Shown in pieces: positions 22,001 to 23,959 of a stretch of DNA of 23,959 nt. The notes under the pieces are model-generated. The model did no database searches, had not been told where the DNA came from, and saw only the letters and a program-made list of their open reading frames with translations. Both the position numbers and the translations under genes were made by a program. Positions within the stretch are counted from its first letter, which is position 1. The number at the start of each line of letters is the position of its first letter. Origin of the DNA: a virus; the IMG/VR virus record IMGVR_UViG_3300024262_000243, positions 1 to 23,959 of that record. One strand, written 5' to 3'.

Positions 22001-22963
22001 ATGATTTCTTTTGTGACTGGAGAATTTCAGAAATTTAGGGCCGTACGGAAAGTCCATCTTGGGAGTATGGGTCGCGATCTTAATCCCGGTCAAGTGATCC
22101 TATTTGATGGGCAAACCATGAAACTAGGTTCTGAGATTATCCCATATGATGGACTTAATGCAGCCATTCGAGCAGAATGGGTGGTTCTGGATCAAGATTC
22201 CGAATCCACATATACTCCCAGGGACAATGATATTCAAATCACCCCCGCCCAAATGGAAAACCCCAATGAAGCCCGACGTTCTAAAATGTCCATCCAAACG
22301 GTCTCTGATGAACAGCGGGTAGTGGGTTCACTTGAGGGTTTTAATCAACGCAAGGAAACAGCTACCCGATTGGCGCGTACAGACCAGGGGGGTATACCTA
22401 TTGGCGAAGTTCAAGTATCTGATGGTGGGATCAATTCCAATTTCCTGATTGACAATCCGGTGGGTGAAGAACGTAAAAAATTCGCTATTGTCCAGGAAGA
22501 TGAGGGTGACAAAATTGTGCGGACGGTGGAAGGGGCCATGAAAACAGAACCCCGGAAAATCAGTCCCGCAAGAACCAAGACCACGGTGACCCCTGATCGT
22601 ATCGTCGTATCCTCGGAAGATGAGGGAGGCACCAAAGGAAAAACGGAGGTGTTGGAATCCCAAGAGGGTACTGTGGTGCAAACTCGAAAGATCACTACTA
22701 AGACTAGGCAGGAGTGGGTCCAAGGGGAGGGTAGACCCGACCCCCTACCCAATACCCCCACTGAAACAGTGAGGTCTGCGAAAACGACTAAAACGGCTTC
22801 TCCAGAGACCCCCAAATTTACTTGGGATGTCACAGCACATTGGCAAACTAGGGTGAAACGTGCTTTGGCATATCAGGATCAACCAGAGAAATTTAAGTAC
22901 ATCATTTCTGTGGAAAAACCTAATATCGTTGAGAAAATATTGGAACGTGCTGATACTAAGTAA
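22001..22963 (+). CDS. Probable virion-associated protein with N-terminal SH3-like fold
   Basis: A 320-residue protein with AAGGAGG (21989-21995) and ATG 22001. The N-terminal about 60 residues (FRAVRKVHLGSMGRDLNPGQ, VILFDGQTMKLGSEIIPYDG) look like a small beta barrel. The middle (about 70-265) is low-complexity and rich in Thr, Glu, Lys, Gly and Val with repetitive charged strand-like segments (DRIVVSSEDEGGTKGKTEVL), likely an extended or disordered linker. The C-terminus is a short folded segment (FTWDVTAHWQTRVKRALAYQ) followed by a helix. I think this is a head- or neck-associated structural protein from position and composition, but no diagnostic motif exists. Confidence 0.55.
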   Translation: MISFVTGEFQKFRAVRKVHLGSMGRDLNPGQVILFDGQTMKLGSEIIPYDGLNAAIRAEWVVLDQDSESTYTPRDNDIQITPAQMENPNEARRSKMSIQTVSDEQRVVGSLEGFNQRKETATRLARTDQGGIPIGEVQVSDGGINSNFLIDNPVGEERKKFAIVQEDEGDKIVRTVEGAMKTEPRKISPARTKTTVTPDRIVVSSEDEGGTKGKTEVLESQEGTVVQTRKITTKTRQEWVQGEGRPDPLPNTPTETVRSAKTTKTASPETPKFTWDVTAHWQTRVKRALAYQDQPEKFKYIISVEKPNIVEKILERADTK

Positions 22964-23054
22964 CCTCTTTTGACCCCCCACCTGAAAATCCCCGATACTC
23001 TTTCAATCTAAACCCCCTGGTAGAGAAGTTTTTTTCTATTGGAGGTATTGCACA

Positions 23055-23837
23055 TTGAACCGCAGAAAAGAATCTAGCAGTCAAGCAGCGTGGGCTTTGA
23101 TCACCGATGGTGTCGTATCCTCTCGCATAGAGGCACATAGATTGAGGCACTTGGTGAACCGTGGTCTTAAGTTGGTGGATCAATCGGAAGAGAAAGAACA
23201 TATTTATCAGGTTGCAGGAGACCTTATACTTGCGGTCCCAAAACGTTTGGATCTTCTAGAGGGTTTGTTGGACCGTACCTCCTATGCCCTCACCATTATG
23301 GGTAAGGATTTTTTGCGCAGTCGTCTGCCCATACATGACCGTAATATGGTGGATGAAGCAATAGAATCCAGTCCTTCTTTTAGTGGTATGCGGTCAAAAC
23401 AATCCATGTTGGTACAGCGGGTTGCCCAACGTTGGACCAAACAAGCGGGTGCCTCTCAAAAAGATCTCTTGGATGCCCTGGATCATGCTTCGGATGAAAT
23501 CTATCCCGATAAATACCATCTTTCAGATTTCGAATTGAAGGATTTGGGTAACTTTAAAATATCAAATATACCCGATGACTTATCCTCATGGGTGTATTTT
23601 TCTCCAGGGGAACTTAAAGGTTTATCTCGCGATGAACTAATGGATGAACTTGGTGCTTTTAGGGGTAGGTCTTGGGCTACACGGGCCATGGTGTGGGCCA
23701 ACAAGGGTAAGGTACCCCCTATTGTGTTGGTGGAAACCCCCGAATTTCAGGGGGTGGGGGATGGACGTGGAAGGCTAAATTTAGCTGTGGGTTTGGGTTG
23801 GGATAGGGTACCTGCGGTTTTGTTGAGAAAAAAATGA
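23055..23837 (+). CDS. Protein with helical N-terminus and ParB-like C-terminal domain
   Basis: The start is TTG 23055, nine bases after GGAGG (23042-23046); no ATG fits. The product is 260 residues. Residues about 10-130 are helical with a motif YQVAGDLILAVPKRLDLLEG followed by LDRTSYALTIMGKDFLRSRL. Residues about 180-260 (PGELKGLSRDELMDELG, then PPIVLVETPEFQGVGDGRGR with D236, R238 and R240, then AVGLGWDRVPAVLL) follow the ParB/sulfiredoxin-type pattern of a PI-strand, a DG(R/H)xR helix start and an (I/V)PV strand. ParB-type domains bind CTP and/or DNA or act as nucleases; whether this one does is not known. The stop overlaps the next ATG as ATGA. Confidence 0.6.
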   Translation: MNRRKESSSQAAWALITDGVVSSRIEAHRLRHLVNRGLKLVDQSEEKEHIYQVAGDLILAVPKRLDLLEGLLDRTSYALTIMGKDFLRSRLPIHDRNMVDEAIESSPSFSGMRSKQSMLVQRVAQRWTKQAGASQKDLLDALDHASDEIYPDKYHLSDFELKDLGNFKISNIPDDLSSWVYFSPGELKGLSRDELMDELGAFRGRSWATRAMVWANKGKVPPIVLVETPEFQGVGDGRGRLNLAVGLGWDRVPAVLLRKK

Positions 23838-23959
23838 TACATAAAAAAGTAGCCTCACGATACCTGCAATCCTATAGCCCACCCGCAAGTGAGCTTCCTG
23901 GTGTGCAAACTTTAGTGACGCAGGATTCACAGAAAAATCTTCCTGGAGATACCGGGAAA
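23834..23959 (+). CDS. 3'-truncated gene at window edge
   Basis: ATG 23834 overlaps the upstream stop as ATGA and the frame is open to the window end (42 codons, MIHKKVASRYLQSYSPPASE onward). The K/RVAS-R/K-Y start resembles the MKRVASKYQ segment inside the giant protein. Too short for a function call. Confidence 0.55.
   Translation, partial: MIHKKVASRYLQSYSPPASELPGVQTLVTQDSQKNLPGDTGK

Noticed and set aside
1699-23226. Near-identical TATCAGGTnGCAGGAGA (peptide YQVAGD) in two distant genes
   Set aside because: Only about 20 bases, in otherwise unrelated proteins; most likely chance or a shared short motif.

Overview
The window is part of a tailed double-stranded DNA bacteriophage genome (Caudoviricetes), the head-assembly and DNA-packaging block of what is probably a large phage. 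The anchors are a large terminase with intact Walker and nuclease motifs, a portal protein, a prohead protease, an acidic scaffold-like protein and a major capsid protein. They lie in canonical order on one strand, tightly packed and often with ATGA or few-base overlaps. The host cannot be named from the sequence. Strong GGAG/GAGG ribosome binding sites show a bacterial translation system. I saw no tRNA, CRISPR array, insertion sequence or integrase, and no gene-free stretch longer than about 230 bases.

Layout. 1-2921: a 5'-truncated Cys-containing protein, a small protein, a Dps/ferritin-like protein with a long extra C-terminus, a probable structural protein, and a helical protein just before the terminase that could be the small terminase subunit. 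2929-7075: large terminase, two small proteins and portal. 7130-12427: a giant 1,765-residue ORF that joins a 2H phosphoesterase domain, a complete type IB topoisomerase catalytic domain, a Cys/His helical module and a very long helical tail. A strong internal ribosome binding site precedes an in-frame ATG near its end. 12434-17668: an SH3-like/zinc-ribbon protein, prohead protease with a zinc-finger-like insert, acidic scaffold candidate, a terminator-like hairpin in the leader, a decoration-protein candidate and the major capsid protein. 17669-18299: two regulatory intergenic regions flanking a small HTH-like gene, the second predicted to form several consecutive RNA hairpins. 18300-20758: a DUF4177-like protein, a CoaB-like/class II aldolase-like fusion enzyme, an unknown protein and a small secreted or membrane protein. 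20751-21518: a calcineurin-like metallophosphoesterase, the only minus-strand gene. 21697-23959: a small protein, a probable virion protein, a protein with a ParB-like C-terminus, and the start of one more gene cut by the window end.

The terminase, portal, protease, scaffold and capsid genes form a standard head module. What is unusual is the number of enzyme-like domains inside it: Dps ferroxidase, 2H phosphoesterase and topoisomerase IB. One inference is that some are virion cargo or act on the genome during packaging or ejection. The CoaB-aldolase fusion looks like an auxiliary metabolic gene. All functional statements rest on motif reading by eye; no database search was possible.
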